Origin: Lachnospiraceae bacterium
GTDB taxonomy: Bacteria; Bacillota; Clostridia; Lachnospirales; Lachnospiraceae
Length of the DNA: 33,908 nucleotides
Direction: 5' to 3'
Assembly: GCA_910575475.1 (NCBI GenBank)
Contig: CAJTGD010000052.1
Span: 1 to 33,908 of the forward strand
Shown one piece after another: positions 1 through 7,027 of this stretch. Position 1 is the stretch's first letter; each line of letters begins with the position of its first letter. Both the position numbers and the translations under genes were made by a program. The notes under the pieces are model-generated. The model was not told where the DNA came from. It did no database searches and was given only the letters and a program-made list of their open reading frames with translations.

Positions 1-1
1 A

Positions 2-94
2 GTAGACACAAGATTTGGCAGAAAACGTTGGAAAACCGAGATAATTGAGCGTGATAAATTATTTCTTAAATATCTTGGTGTTACCAGAGACTGA
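2..94 (+). CDS. C-terminal end of an unidentified protein (cut by window edge)
   Basis: An open frame runs from the first bases to a TGA at 92-94 and gives the last 30 residues of a protein rich in basic and hydrophobic residues, ending KYLGVTRD. I do not recognise the family. The start lies outside the window, so length and function cannot be judged. A short stem (CGAGT/ACTCG) just after the stop is followed by only a few T residues, so it is at best a weak terminator. Confidence 0.4.
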   Translation, partial: VDTRFGRKRWKTEIIERDKLFLKYLGVTRD

Positions 95-123
95 TATTTT
101 AACGAGTAACTAAAACTCGGATT

Positions 124-273
124 TTAGGTTACAATCAAATATTGAAGAAATGACAGAGTCTTTTTTCCCACCTTTAAAGACGATGTCATACCCCCATAAG
201 AAAATAAGCCCAGAAGTTCAAAATATATGACATTTTCCTCAGCAAGGCGTTCCTCACAGCATTTTTTGTCCAT
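124..273 (-). CDS. Small hypothetical protein, 49 aa
   Basis: Unrecognised small ORF starting MDKKCCEERLAEENV, with a hydrophobic middle (FELLGLFSYGG). It starts 2 bases after the stop of the small ORF at 276-440, and its ribosome binding site (GGGGAGG) lies inside the end of that ORF, so the two look translationally coupled. No conserved motif is visible. It could be the truncated N-terminus of something longer, because the sequence after the stop carries no similar frame. The good Shine-Dalgarno and the tight spacing are the only support. Confidence 0.35.
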   Translation of the reverse strand: MDKKCCEERLAEENVIYFELLGLFSYGGMTSSLKVGKKTLSFLQYLIVT

Positions 274-275
274 TA

Positions 276-440
276 CTAGCATTCCTCCCCTCTTCTTGAA
301 CTAGCCCGAAGAATTTCCGAGCAATTCTCCGGCGGCACAGCGCCGACAGCCTTATAAACATTCCGCAATATTTCCTCAGCCCTTTCTATGCTGAGCTCTG
401 GTTCCCCATCCTCATACTCGCTTGTTTTTTTATTCTTCAT
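276..440 (-). CDS. Small hypothetical protein, 54 aa
   Basis: Acidic N-terminus followed by a helix-forming stretch (SIERAEEILRNVYKAVGAV). The start at 440 was chosen because GAAGGA lies just upstream; the spacing is short. The in-frame ATG at 515 has no ribosome binding site. It is coupled to the 49-aa ORF downstream. I do not recognise the family. The adjacent recombinase suggests cargo of a small mobile element, but that is inference. Confidence 0.35.
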   Translation of the reverse strand: MKNKKTSEYEDGEPELSIERAEEILRNVYKAVGAVPPENCSEILRASSRRGEEC

Positions 441-527
441 TCTTCCTTCGCCCCCCGGAGCATAAAACACGCATGACCTCTCTCTACAACAAAAAGACAC
501 CTGTTTCTGGTACATACTGATTTGTGA

Positions 528-730
528 AACCGTATGAAACCAAAAAAGATGCCTGCCCTTTTACTGCATTAAAACCACAAAATAAATTTTATCCATGTTT
601 TAATTTTTTTCATCAACCGTTTCGCAAAGTAGACAATAAGAAACACTTCTAAAAAGCATATCTATCATCCAATTCATAACCGTTTTAAAGTATGTAAACA
701 TTATAAAACAACCGTTTCAAAAAGTCTACT
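528..730. repeat. Four spaced AACCGT direct repeats beside the recombinase gene
   Basis: Near-copies of AACCGTTTC followed by AAAGT begin at 528, 615, 678 and 710, and the last abuts the recombinase stop codon. The copy at 615 runs into AGTAGACAATAAGAAAC (628-644), which recurs with two changes at 1417-1433 in the recombinase promoter. Repeats of this kind beside a serine recombinase fit a recombination (res-like) or operator site. The remainder of 516-735 is AT-rich and shows no gene. Confidence 0.5.
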
Positions 731-735
731 ATTTG

Positions 736-1368
736 TTACAGCCTTCTTTTTCCTTCCCCCATTTCCTTCTCCCTCTCCATCTGTTCCCTGCACCTCCGAT
801 AAAATGTCGAATGGCTCATATTCAGGGCGTTTGCCGCATTTCGCGAGGAAATCTCCCCCTGCTCCCACATTTCAAAATATTCCCGAAAATTATGGGGCGT
901 TTCTATCTTCTGGCAGCCAAACCGAATCCCCTTTGCCTTCGCCGCCGCGATCCCCTCGGCCTGCCGCTGCCGGATAAAGGCCCGCTCCGTCTCCGCCACA
1001 TAGGCCAGGATCTGCAGCACCAGATCGGAAATAAACACCCCCGTCAGATCCCCCTGGACTGAATCTGTATTCAGCAGGGGCATATCGATCACCCGGATGT
1101 CCGCCCCGGTCTCCTTGGTAATGTTTCTCCACTGCTCCAGGATCTCCCCATAGTTGCGCCCCAGCCTGTCGATACTCTTGACGACCAGCAGGTCGCCCTT
1201 TTTCAGCGCCTTCATAAGCCTCTGATACTGCGGCCGCAGAAAATCCTTTCCCGACATCTGATCCAGGTAGATGTTCTCCTTCGGGATATCATACTCCTGT
1301 AGCGCGATCATCTGACGTTCCGGGTTCTGTTCCTTCGTTGACACACGTATGTAACCATATTTTTTCAT
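736..1368 (-). CDS. Serine recombinase / resolvase, 210 aa
   Basis: Small serine recombinase of the resolvase/invertase family, which cuts and rejoins DNA through a 5'-phosphoserine link. The N-terminal catalytic domain (about 1-140) opens YGYIRVST with the nucleophile Ser10. It has the conserved arginine-rich segment (LVVKSIDRLGRNYGEI) and a long E-helix region (VAETERAFIRQRQAEGI). A C-terminal helix-turn-helix follows (about 165-200, ISSRNAANALNMSHSTFYRR). The length is normal for a resolvase, so it looks intact. The start at 1368 follows AGGAGG at 9 bases; the longer frame to 1443 has no such site. Promoter and flanking repeats suggest it binds its own control region. Confidence 0.9.
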   Translation of the reverse strand: MKKYGYIRVSTKEQNPERQMIALQEYDIPKENIYLDQMSGKDFLRPQYQRLMKALKKGDLLVVKSIDRLGRNYGEILEQWRNITKETGADIRVIDMPLLNTDSVQGDLTGVFISDLVLQILAYVAETERAFIRQRQAEGIAAAKAKGIRFGCQKIETPHNFREYFEMWEQGEISSRNAANALNMSHSTFYRRCREQMEREKEMGEGKRRL

Positions 1369-1414
1369 CTGTACCCGCCTCCTTTTACTTTTATGCTTAA
1401 GCAACCCATTCATA

Positions 1415-1443
1415 ATAGTAGGCAATAAGAAGCTGTTTACCAA
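1415..1443 (-). promoter_or_regulatory. Probable promoter of the serine recombinase
   Basis: On the minus strand TTGGTA (1438-1443), a 17-base spacer and TACTAT (1415-1420) make a plausible sigma-A promoter about 50 bases ahead of the start. The spacer and -10 overlap the repeated motif at 1417-1433, so a protein bound there would block transcription. Confidence 0.5.
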
Positions 1444-1507
1444 TATATATTACACGATTTTGTCAAAGATCGCCGTCTCGAAGCATCATGTTTTTTTGCA
1501 GGTTAGC

Positions 1508-1593
1508 AACCTACGCATAAATGAGCAAAATGCGGCTGCATTAGCAGGCGCAAGAGTGCGATAGCACGGATTTTGCGAATGGATGCGTAGGTT
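1508..1593. repeat. 86-bp cloverleaf-like repeat, copy 1
   Basis: An outer 11-bp stem (AACCTACGCAT/ATGCGTAGGTT), a 6x6 internal loop and a 7-bp stem (GCAAAAT/ATTTTGC) enclose two small hairpins, CTGC-ATTA-GCAG and GTGC-GATA-GCAC. The unit is preceded by TTAGC and followed by GGA, as in copy 2. No ORF is conserved between the copies. Confidence 0.8.
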
Positions 1594-1773
1594 GGAAAAG
1601 TTGCAGCAAAAAACAGGCCCCATCAGATCCAATTCCTCTGACAGAGCCTGCTTACCATATACTTTTTCTAACTGTACAGTTAATACTTTTTACACCCTAT
1701 ACCGCATTTATACAACTGCTTCTATCAGCAGCTTTTCACCGATCATGATCTCATGCACACCGATTTTTTCCAA

Positions 1774-1959
1774 CTGTACGGTTGCAATCCAAACTATCAG
1801 TTTTTTGCAATTTATTGCAATAAAACTGATAGTTTGGATTAGCAACCTACGCATGAATAAGCAAAATGCGGCTGCATTAGCAGACGCAAGAGTGCGACAG
1901 CACGGATTTTGCGAATGGATGCGTAGGTTGGATGATCTTTAGATCATCCAACCGTACAG
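1774..1959. mobile_element. MITE-like palindromic insertion in the AAA-ATPase remnant
   Basis: The inverted ends CTGTACGGTTG (1774-1784) and CAACCGTACAG (1949-1959) bound a segment made almost wholly of hairpins. A 25-bp stem with one bulge lies at 1786-1840 (19 bp, then TTGCAA pairs), cloverleaf copy 2 at 1844-1929, and a 13-bp palindrome at 1926-1953 (GGTTGGATGATCT). It interrupts coding sequence of the remnant and encodes no protein. A related palindrome AACTGTACAGTT stands near 1670. Confidence 0.55.
1844..1929. repeat. 86-bp cloverleaf-like repeat, copy 2
   Basis: About 95% identical to the copy at 1508-1593, with four substitutions over 86 bases. Two are in the internal loop, one in the linker between the two small hairpins and one in a hairpin loop. 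All stems are unchanged, so both copies fold the same way. It is embedded in the palindromic insertion at 1774-1959. Confidence 0.8.
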
Positions 1960-2184
1960 GTGGCAATTTTTTCCAGAACCCGCCGCATATTCAGATGCCC
2001 GTCTATCAGAAACTGGCTGCGGTCCCTCTGGGACGCCTTATAAATATCCGTATCCTGCATGTCTGCTGCCGACAGGTAATAATTATACAGCCTCGTCTCA
2101 AAGATACGGTTCGCGACCGCCGCCTGTCCATTTCTATTCTTAATGAACCCGAACATCGTCGCCATGTCAAATGCCGGTTATTTT

Positions 2185-2269
2185 GTCACCAATTTCCGCC
2201 AGAAAATTGATGACCCGCGCAGCGCTCTAGCGCAATACCTATTGTACCAAAAACCTTTTTATTCCGCAA
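2185..2269 (-). promoter_or_regulatory. Promoter plus two-hairpin leader, copy A
   Basis: The promoter is TTGCGG (2264-2269), a 17-base spacer and TACAAT (2241-2246). The predicted transcript starts with hairpin 1 (GCGC-TAGA-GCGC). Hairpin 2 follows: GTCATCAATTTTC pairs over 13 positions, including G-T pairs, with GGAAATTGGTGAC across a TGGC loop. The same promoter-leader block stands ahead of rtcB (12553-12613) and the cytidylate-kinase-like gene (27854-27917), always in gene orientation. Here it points into the AAA-ATPase remnant. Confidence 0.65.
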
Positions 2270-2334
2270 TGTCGCCAGTTAAAAATATTTTCCCCATTTT
2301 TCCTTCCCCCGTAGAAAATTTCCCCATCCTCTGT

Positions 2335-2340
2335 TATAAT
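2335..2340 (+). promoter_or_regulatory. -10 box of the VOC gene
   Basis: TATAAT lies 24 bases ahead of the VOC start codon. A -35 is poor (TAGAAA at 17 bases), so the promoter may be weak or activator-dependent. It is divergent from leader copy A. Confidence 0.4.
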
Positions 2341-2363
2341 GAAAAAAAACGGAGGACATCACC

Positions 2364-2732
2364 ATGAAATTTACTTTTGCCCACAACAATCTGAACGTAT
2401 ACGACCTGCAGAAATCCCTGGACTTTTATAAGGAAGCCCTTGGTCTGACTGTGGAACGCACAAAGGACGCCGATGACGGCAGCTTCACCCTCGCCTTTTT
2501 AGGCGACCAGACCACCCCGCATCTGCTGGAGCTGACCTGGCTGCGGGACATGAACCGCCCCTATGAGCTGGGCGACAACGAGATCCACCTTGCATTTACG
2601 GTAGATGATTTTGACGCCGCTCTTGCGAAGCACCGGGAGATGGGCTGTGTCTGCTTTGAAAATGCAGATATGGGAGTTTACTTCATCGAAGACCCCGACG
2701 GCTACTGGCTGGAGATCATCCCCGCCAAATGA
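2364..2732 (+). CDS. VOC-family / glyoxalase I-like protein, 122 aa
   Basis: Single vicinal-oxygen-chelate protein with two babbab halves, close in size to lactoylglutathione lyase subunits. The four metal-ligand positions of glyoxalase I are present: His7 (FAHNNLNV), Glu56 (HLLELTWL), His75 (EIHLAF) and Glu117 (YWLEIIP). The end EDPDGYWLEII is typical. Glyoxalase I isomerises the hemithioacetal of methylglyoxal with a thiol cofactor; the substrate here is inferred from the family and could be another small molecule. GGAGG lies 8 bases before the ATG. It is a single-gene unit with its own -10 box and terminator. Confidence 0.85.
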   Translation: MKFTFAHNNLNVYDLQKSLDFYKEALGLTVERTKDADDGSFTLAFLGDQTTPHLLELTWLRDMNRPYELGDNEIHLAFTVDDFDAALAKHREMGCVCFENADMGVYFIEDPDGYWLEIIPAK

Positions 2733-2739
2733 CCCTGTA

Positions 2740-2792
2740 AAGAAATGGTTTGAAAGCCCCCATTGCGTGACTTTTAAACCGTTTCTTTTTTT
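2740..2792 (+). terminator. Rho-independent terminator after the VOC gene
   Basis: Interrupted stem AGAAA/GGTTT/AAAG pairs with CTTT/AAACC/TTTCT and runs straight into seven or more T residues, 8 bases after the stop codon. Confidence 0.75.
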
Positions 2793-2900
2793 AATAGCTT
2801 TCTTTCGCGAATAAATCTCCTTCAATTCCATATACTTTTCAGGTATGCAAAAATCCCGCATTATACAAATTCTCAACTTTTGATGCTGAGTGTACTTTCA

Positions 2901-2980
2901 GACTCGGAAAGAAGTAACCTGGCTTTGTGCAATCTGTCCAAAAAAGCACCTGTATTTTCTACCAAACCGAGTCCTTTTTT
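2901..2980 (+). ncRNA. Candidate small structured RNA or long-loop terminator
   Basis: GACTCGG (2901-2907) can pair with CCGAGTC (2967-2973), which is followed by CTTTTTT. Inside, GTGC/GCAC closes a smaller loop. The glyoxalase terminator lies more than 100 bases upstream, so this is either a second terminator or the 3' end of a short independent RNA. The overlapping 65-codon frame from 2880 lacks a ribosome binding site and was not called. Confidence 0.3.
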
Positions 2981-3018
2981 GAAAAGAACGAAAGAACTTT
3001 CAGAACAATCCAAACCTA

Positions 3019-3046
3019 TTGAAATTAATTTCCTTGATGCTATACT
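3019..3046 (+). promoter_or_regulatory. Promoter and candidate operator of the nan operon
   Basis: TTGAAA (3019-3024), a 16-base spacer and TATACT (3041-3046) form a good sigma-A promoter 75 bases ahead of nanE. A perfect 12-bp palindrome GAAATTAATTTC (3021-3032) overlaps the -35 and spacer, which is where a repressor such as the RpiR protein at the end of the operon would act. Confidence 0.65.
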
Positions 3047-3120
3047 GATTGTCAGAAGCGGTAAACAAAGCCCGTAAGGGCGGATTCATCAACATTCTAT
3101 GAGATGAAAGGAGTAAGTCT

Positions 3121-3810
3121 ATGAGGGAATGTGTGGAACAATTAAAAGGAAGACTGGTCGTCTCGTGCCAGGCGCTTCCCCATGAGCCCCTGCATTCTTC
3201 CTTTATTATGGGAAGGATGGCGCTGGCGGCAAAGCAGGGAGGCGCCATGGGGATCCGTGCCAACACCAGGGAGGACATCCGTGAGATCCAGTCTCAGGTA
3301 GACCTTCCGGTGATCGGGATCGTAAAGAGAGACTATGAGGACAGCAGCATCTACATCACGCCTACCATGAAGGAGGTGGAGGAGCTGATCGAGGTTCAGC
3401 CGGAGATCATCGCCATGGATGCCACCGGAGGCCGTAGGCCTGGAAACCTGACGCTGGATGATTTTTTTCACCAGGTCAAGGAACGCTACCCGGATCAGCT
3501 CTGGATGGCGGACTGCTCGACCATTGAGGAGGCGCTCCATGCGGATGAGCTGGGATTCGATTTTATCGGAACCACGATGGTGGGTTATACCCCCCAGAGC
3601 AAGGGAGACCAGATCGAGGCAGATGATTTCCGGATCATCCGGGAGATCCTGGCCAATGTAAAGCACCGGGTCATTGCAGAGGGCAACATCAACACACCGG
3701 AAAAAGCCCGGCGGGTCATCGACCTGGGAGCCTTCTGCGTGGTCGTCGGCTCCTGCATCACAAGGCCGCAGCTCATCACAAAGTCCTTTGCGGAACGGCT
3801 GGAGCTCTAA
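3121..3810 (+). CDS. nanE: N-acetylmannosamine-6-phosphate 2-epimerase
   Basis: Converts N-acetylmannosamine-6-phosphate to N-acetylglucosamine-6-phosphate, the step that feeds sialic-acid sugars into amino-sugar catabolism. It is a TIM barrel of 229 aa, the usual length. Family landmarks are the N-terminal VSCQALPHEPLH, the catalytic lysine in GIVKRDY (Lys69), MDATGGRRP, the catalytic glutamate in VIAEGNI (Glu187), and VVVGSCITRP in the phosphate-binding end. AAAGGAG stands before the ATG. It is the first gene of the six-gene nan operon and has its own promoter. Confidence 0.95.
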   Translation: MRECVEQLKGRLVVSCQALPHEPLHSSFIMGRMALAAKQGGAMGIRANTREDIREIQSQVDLPVIGIVKRDYEDSSIYITPTMKEVEELIEVQPEIIAMDATGGRRPGNLTLDDFFHQVKERYPDQLWMADCSTIEEALHADELGFDFIGTTMVGYTPQSKGDQIEADDFRIIREILANVKHRVIAEGNINTPEKARRVIDLGAFCVVVGSCITRPQLITKSFAERLEL

Positions 3811-3859
3811 GCCGTCGAAACACTGTACCAGATATTTTTATATTATAAGACACAGTTGG

Positions 3860-3889
3860 GCAGAAAATCCGGCAAAGTCCGTTTTCTGC
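3860..3889 (+). promoter_or_regulatory. Intercistronic hairpin between nanE and nanA
   Basis: GCAGAAAA (3860-3867) pairs with TTTTCTGC (3882-3889), with further C/G pairs inside. No T tract follows, so it probably does not terminate transcription; it may mark a processing or stability site. Confidence 0.45.
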
Positions 3890-3914
3890 ATTCAAGAAAA
3901 AGGAGAAAAAAATT

Positions 3915-4835
3915 ATGAGAGATTTAAGTAAGTACAAAGGTGTCATCCCCGCATTTTACGCATGCTACGACGAGAACGGAAATATCAGTCCCGAGGGCGT
4001 ACAGTCACTGACCAGATATTTTGTAGAAAAAGGCGTGAAGGGTGTCTATGTGAACGGTTCCTCCGGAGAATGTATTTATCAGAGCGTTGAGGATCGCAAA
4101 ATCGTTCTGGAAAATGTCATGAAAGCCGCAGAAGGCAGACTCACCGTGATCAACCACGTTGCCTGCAACAATACGAAGGACAGCATGGAGCTGGCAAAGC
4201 ATGCCCAGAGCCTGGGCGTAGACGCGATCGCAGCCATCCCGCCCATCTATTTCCGCCTGCCGGAGCATGCCATCGCAAAATACTGGAATGATATCAGCTC
4301 CGCAGCGCCGGATACGGATTTTGTCATCTACAACATCCCGCAGCTCGCAGGCGTAGCCCTGACCATGGGCCTGTTTGCGGAAATGCGCAAAAACCCGAAG
4401 GTCATCGGTGTCAAGAACTCCTCCATGCCGGTACAGGATATCCAGATGTTCAAGCAGGCGGCAGGCGAGGATTACATCGTCTTCAACGGTCCCGACGAGC
4501 AGTTCATCAGCGGCCTTGCCATCGGCGCGGAAGGCGGCATCGGCGGAACCTACGGCGCCATGCCGGAGCTGTTCCTGAAGCTGGCAGATCTGGTGAAGGC
4601 AAATGACATGGAGACGGCAAGAAAGCTCCAGTATTCGGTCAATGAGATCATCTACAAGCTATGCTCCGGCCACGGAAATATGTACGGCATCATCAAAGCG
4701 GTCTTAAAGTGCAATGAAGGCCTGGAGCTGGGCGGAGTCAGAGCGCCTCTGGCATCCCTGATCGAGAGCGACGAAGCGGTAGTCAAAGAGGCCGCGCAGA
4801 TGATCCTGGACGCGAAGGCGGAATACGGATGCTAA
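3915..4835 (+). CDS. nanA: N-acetylneuraminate lyase (DHDPS family)
   Basis: Class I aldolase of the DapA/NanA family, 306 aa, predicted to split N-acetylneuraminate into N-acetylmannosamine and pyruvate. Motifs are GSSGE at 48-52 (carboxylate binding), the catalytic tyrosine in IYNIPQLAG (Tyr139) and the Schiff-base lysine in VIGVKNSS (Lys167). GPDEQFISGLAIGAEGGIGG matches the substrate-side loop of the family. The sequence alone leaves a related DHDPS-type aldolase possible, but placement between nanE and a sialate-type transporter makes NanA the best call. The ribosome binding site is AAAGGAG. Confidence 0.92.
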   Translation: MRDLSKYKGVIPAFYACYDENGNISPEGVQSLTRYFVEKGVKGVYVNGSSGECIYQSVEDRKIVLENVMKAAEGRLTVINHVACNNTKDSMELAKHAQSLGVDAIAAIPPIYFRLPEHAIAKYWNDISSAAPDTDFVIYNIPQLAGVALTMGLFAEMRKNPKVIGVKNSSMPVQDIQMFKQAAGEDYIVFNGPDEQFISGLAIGAEGGIGGTYGAMPELFLKLADLVKANDMETARKLQYSVNEIIYKLCSGHGNMYGIIKAVLKCNEGLELGGVRAPLASLIESDEAVVKEAAQMILDAKAEYGC

Positions 4836-4877
4836 GGAGCGTCATCGACCATTATTACGCATATGATACTATCTATG

Positions 4878-4904
4878 GCCGGCAGCCTGTATCCCGGCGC
4901 CGGC
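4878..4904 (+). promoter_or_regulatory. GC-rich intercistronic hairpin between nanA and the symporter
   Basis: GCCGGC at 4878-4883 pairs with GCCGGC at 4899-4904; an alternative CAGCC/GGCTG pairing overlaps it. No U tract follows. The 98-base gap between the genes otherwise holds only the GGAGG of the next gene. Confidence 0.4.
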
Positions 4905-4933
4905 TGAGCGAATGAGAAAATAGGAGGAAAAGC

Positions 4934-6436
4934 ATGCAAGGCTTTACAATGATAGATCTGGTTATTTTAGTTGTGTATCTGGCGGCAGTCCTGTTCGCCG
5001 GCCTTCATTTCGCGAAAAAGGAAATGAAGGGAAAAGAGTATTTTAAGGGTGACGGCACCGTGCCGTGGTGGGTGACTTCCGTATCCATCTTCGCAACCCT
5101 GTTAAGTCCCATATCCTTCCTGTCACTTGCGGGAAACTCCTATGCGGGGACCTGGATCATGTGGTTTGCACAGCTCGGTATGCTGCTTGCCATCCCGCTG
5201 ACCATCAAATTTTTCCTGCCCATCTACAGCAAGCTGGATATCGATACGGCTTATCATTATCTGGAGCTGCGGTTCGAGAGCAAAGGGCTCCGCGTATTGG
5301 GCGCGGTCATGTTCATCATTTACCAGGTAGGACGGATGTCCATCATCATGTACCTGCCCTGTATGGTACTGGGAAGCCTGACCGGGATCAGTGTCAATCT
5401 GCTGATCATCATCATGGGTGTGATCGCCATCATCTACTCCTACACCGGAGGCTTAAAGTCCGTACTCTGGACCGACTTTATCCAGGGCTCCGTACTGCTC
5501 ATCGGCGTCACCTTTGCGCTGGTATTCCTTCTGGCGCACATAGACGGCGGGATCGGCGCGATCTTCGGCGCATTTGCGGCGGACCACAAATTCCTGGCAG
5601 TAGACCAGCCCATTTTTGACATCAATATCTTAAAAGACAGCGTATTCATCATGATCGTAGGCGCAGGCTTCAACACCATGGGCTCCTACGTATCCAGCCA
5701 GGATATCGTACAGCGTTTCACGACCACGACCGATACGAAGAAGCTGAATAAAATGATGCTGACCAACGGAGCGCTTTCCATCTTTATCGCCACCGTATTC
5801 TACCTGATCGGAACCGGACTCTATGTGTTCTATCAGCAGAATACCCTTCCGCCGGCAGCGGCGCAGGATCAGATCTTCGCGTCCTATATCGCGTTCGAGC
5901 TTCCGGTCGGCATCACCGGACTGCTCCTGGCAGCCATCTACGCGGCATCCCAGTCCACCCTGTCCACCGGGCTGAACTCCGTAGCCGCAAGCTGGACTCT
6001 GGACATCCAGGCAAGGCTGACCAAGAAGGAACTGAGCTTTGAAACGCAGACCAAGATCGGACAGTATGTATCCCTGATCGTAGGTATTTTCTCCATCATC
6101 GTGTCCATGGTGCTGGCAAACGGCGGCGTAAAATCCGCATACGAATGGTTCAACGGATTCATGGGCCTGGTGCTCGGCATCCTGATCGGAACCTTCATCC
6201 TGGGCGCATTTACCAAGGTGGCAAATACCTTCGGCGCAACACTGGCATTTATCGCGGCATCCGTTGTGATGGTAGGGATCAAATACTTTGCTCCGGCAGG
6301 TTCGGTATCCATCTGGTCCTACTCCCTGATCTCCATCGCGGTATCCCTGGCAGTCGGTGTCCCGGCAAGTATCATCTCCCGTAAGATGACAGGCGATACC
6401 TCCGTACCGGCGCCGAACACAACCGTTTTCAAATAA
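4934..6436 (+). CDS. Sodium:solute symporter (SSS family), probable sialic acid transporter
   Basis: Integral membrane protein of 500 aa with about 13 hydrophobic helices, starting MIDLVILVVYLAAVLFAG, as in the SSS family. Family signatures include FATLLSPISFLSLAG in the first helices, IIYSYTGGLKSVLWTDFIQG (helix 5-6 region) and AAIYAASQSTLSTGLNSVAA (sodium-site helix 8 region). It is predicted to import sialic acid with Na+, the solute being inferred from its place in the nan operon. No sialidase gene is present in the window, so the cell may rely on free sialic acid or on a sialidase encoded elsewhere. GGAGG precedes the start by 6 bases. Confidence 0.9.
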   Translation: MQGFTMIDLVILVVYLAAVLFAGLHFAKKEMKGKEYFKGDGTVPWWVTSVSIFATLLSPISFLSLAGNSYAGTWIMWFAQLGMLLAIPLTIKFFLPIYSKLDIDTAYHYLELRFESKGLRVLGAVMFIIYQVGRMSIIMYLPCMVLGSLTGISVNLLIIIMGVIAIIYSYTGGLKSVLWTDFIQGSVLLIGVTFALVFLLAHIDGGIGAIFGAFAADHKFLAVDQPIFDINILKDSVFIMIVGAGFNTMGSYVSSQDIVQRFTTTTDTKKLNKMMLTNGALSIFIATVFYLIGTGLYVFYQQNTLPPAAAQDQIFASYIAFELPVGITGLLLAAIYAASQSTLSTGLNSVAASWTLDIQARLTKKELSFETQTKIGQYVSLIVGIFSIIVSMVLANGGVKSAYEWFNGFMGLVLGILIGTFILGAFTKVANTFGATLAFIAASVVMVGIKYFAPAGSVSIWSYSLISIAVSLAVGVPASIISRKMTGDTSVPAPNTTVFK

Positions 6437-6457
6437 GCACGAAACAGGAGAATCGAT

Positions 6458-6907
6458 ATGATATTCGGAAATATACAGAATTTAAAAGAATACGCATTCC
6501 TGGAGGACGCAGTAAAGGAATGCTTTGATTACGCAGGATCACATGATCTGAAAGCCTATGAAAAAGGAAGCCACGAGATTGACGGAAAACGTCTCTTTGT
6601 CAATATCGTAGAGTATCAGACCGTAGCGGCAAAGGAACGTTTCTGGGAGGCCCACCGGGAATACCTGGACGTCCACCTGATGCTGGACGGCACAGAACAG
6701 ATCGACCTGAATTTTATCCAGGATATGGATGTGAAGGAATACGTACCGGCGGACGATTTTCTTCCCATGGAAGGCCCCAAGAACAGCTCTGTCGTACTGA
6801 AAAACGGCGATTTCCTGATCTGTTACCCAAGCGACGCCCACCGCACGGCCGTTGCCGCGGAAAAATCAGAGACCATAAAAAAAGCAATCTTTAAGGTGCA
6901 TATCTGA
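6458..6907 (+). CDS. nanQ: YhcH/YjgK/YiaL family protein, probable sialic acid anomerase
   Basis: Small cupin-fold protein (149 aa) of the YhcH/YjgK/YiaL family. E. coli members of this family (NanQ) speed the alpha/beta anomerisation of sialic acids. The N-terminus MIFGNIQNL, the central HREYLDVHLMLDG (metal/substrate His residues) and the C-terminal FLICYPSDAHRT are characteristic. It begins 21 bases after the symporter stop with AGGAG upstream and is clearly part of the nan operon, which supports the sugar-anomer role. Confidence 0.88.
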   Translation: MIFGNIQNLKEYAFLEDAVKECFDYAGSHDLKAYEKGSHEIDGKRLFVNIVEYQTVAAKERFWEAHREYLDVHLMLDGTEQIDLNFIQDMDVKEYVPADDFLPMEGPKNSSVVLKNGDFLICYPSDAHRTAVAAEKSETIKKAIFKVHI

Positions 6908-6916
6908 TCCATGTCA

Positions 6917-6952
6917 CCTCCCGGCCAATCACTGCGCTGATTGGCCGGGAGG
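6917..6952 (+). promoter_or_regulatory. Perfect 15-bp hairpin upstream of nanK
   Basis: CCTCCCGGCCAATCA and TGATTGGCCGGGAGG pair perfectly across a CTGCGC loop. No T run follows, so read-through is expected. Downstream, TTGATT and TATATT/TATAAT boxes (about 6980-7013) may give nanK and the regulator an extra weak promoter. Confidence 0.55.
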
Positions 6953-7027
6953 ATGGCGCGAACAGTATCGCATATCTAATTTGATTGCCGAAGCAGCAGT
7001 AATATATTATAATAGAGGGGCACAGAT

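Larger units (their letters stand above)
1708..2165 (-). pseudogene. Remnant of AAA-ATPase / PD-(D/E)XK nuclease-like gene, interrupted
   Basis: The upstream part (1944-2165) reads FGFIKNRNGQAAVANRIFET, then a segment through LIDGHLNMRRVLEKIA, which I recognise as the middle of the AAA-ATPase-like family with a C-terminal PD-(D/E)XK domain. The last residues of that family (LEKIGVHEIMIGEKLLIEAVV-stop) are read from about 1784 down to 1708. Between them the nuclease domain is missing and a palindromic insertion (1774-1959) is present. The N-terminal P-loop half is also gone. This is a degraded gene made of two recognisable pieces and cannot encode a working enzyme. Intact members are roughly 500-550 aa. 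Confidence 0.75.

Noticed and set aside
1508..1929. CRISPR array
   Set aside because: Only two copies, 250 bases apart, with internal symmetry and no spacer pattern; no cas genes in the window.
2880..3077. 65-codon plus-strand frame before nanE
   Set aside because: No ribosome binding site, no recognisable protein, and it contains the nan promoter and a hairpin.
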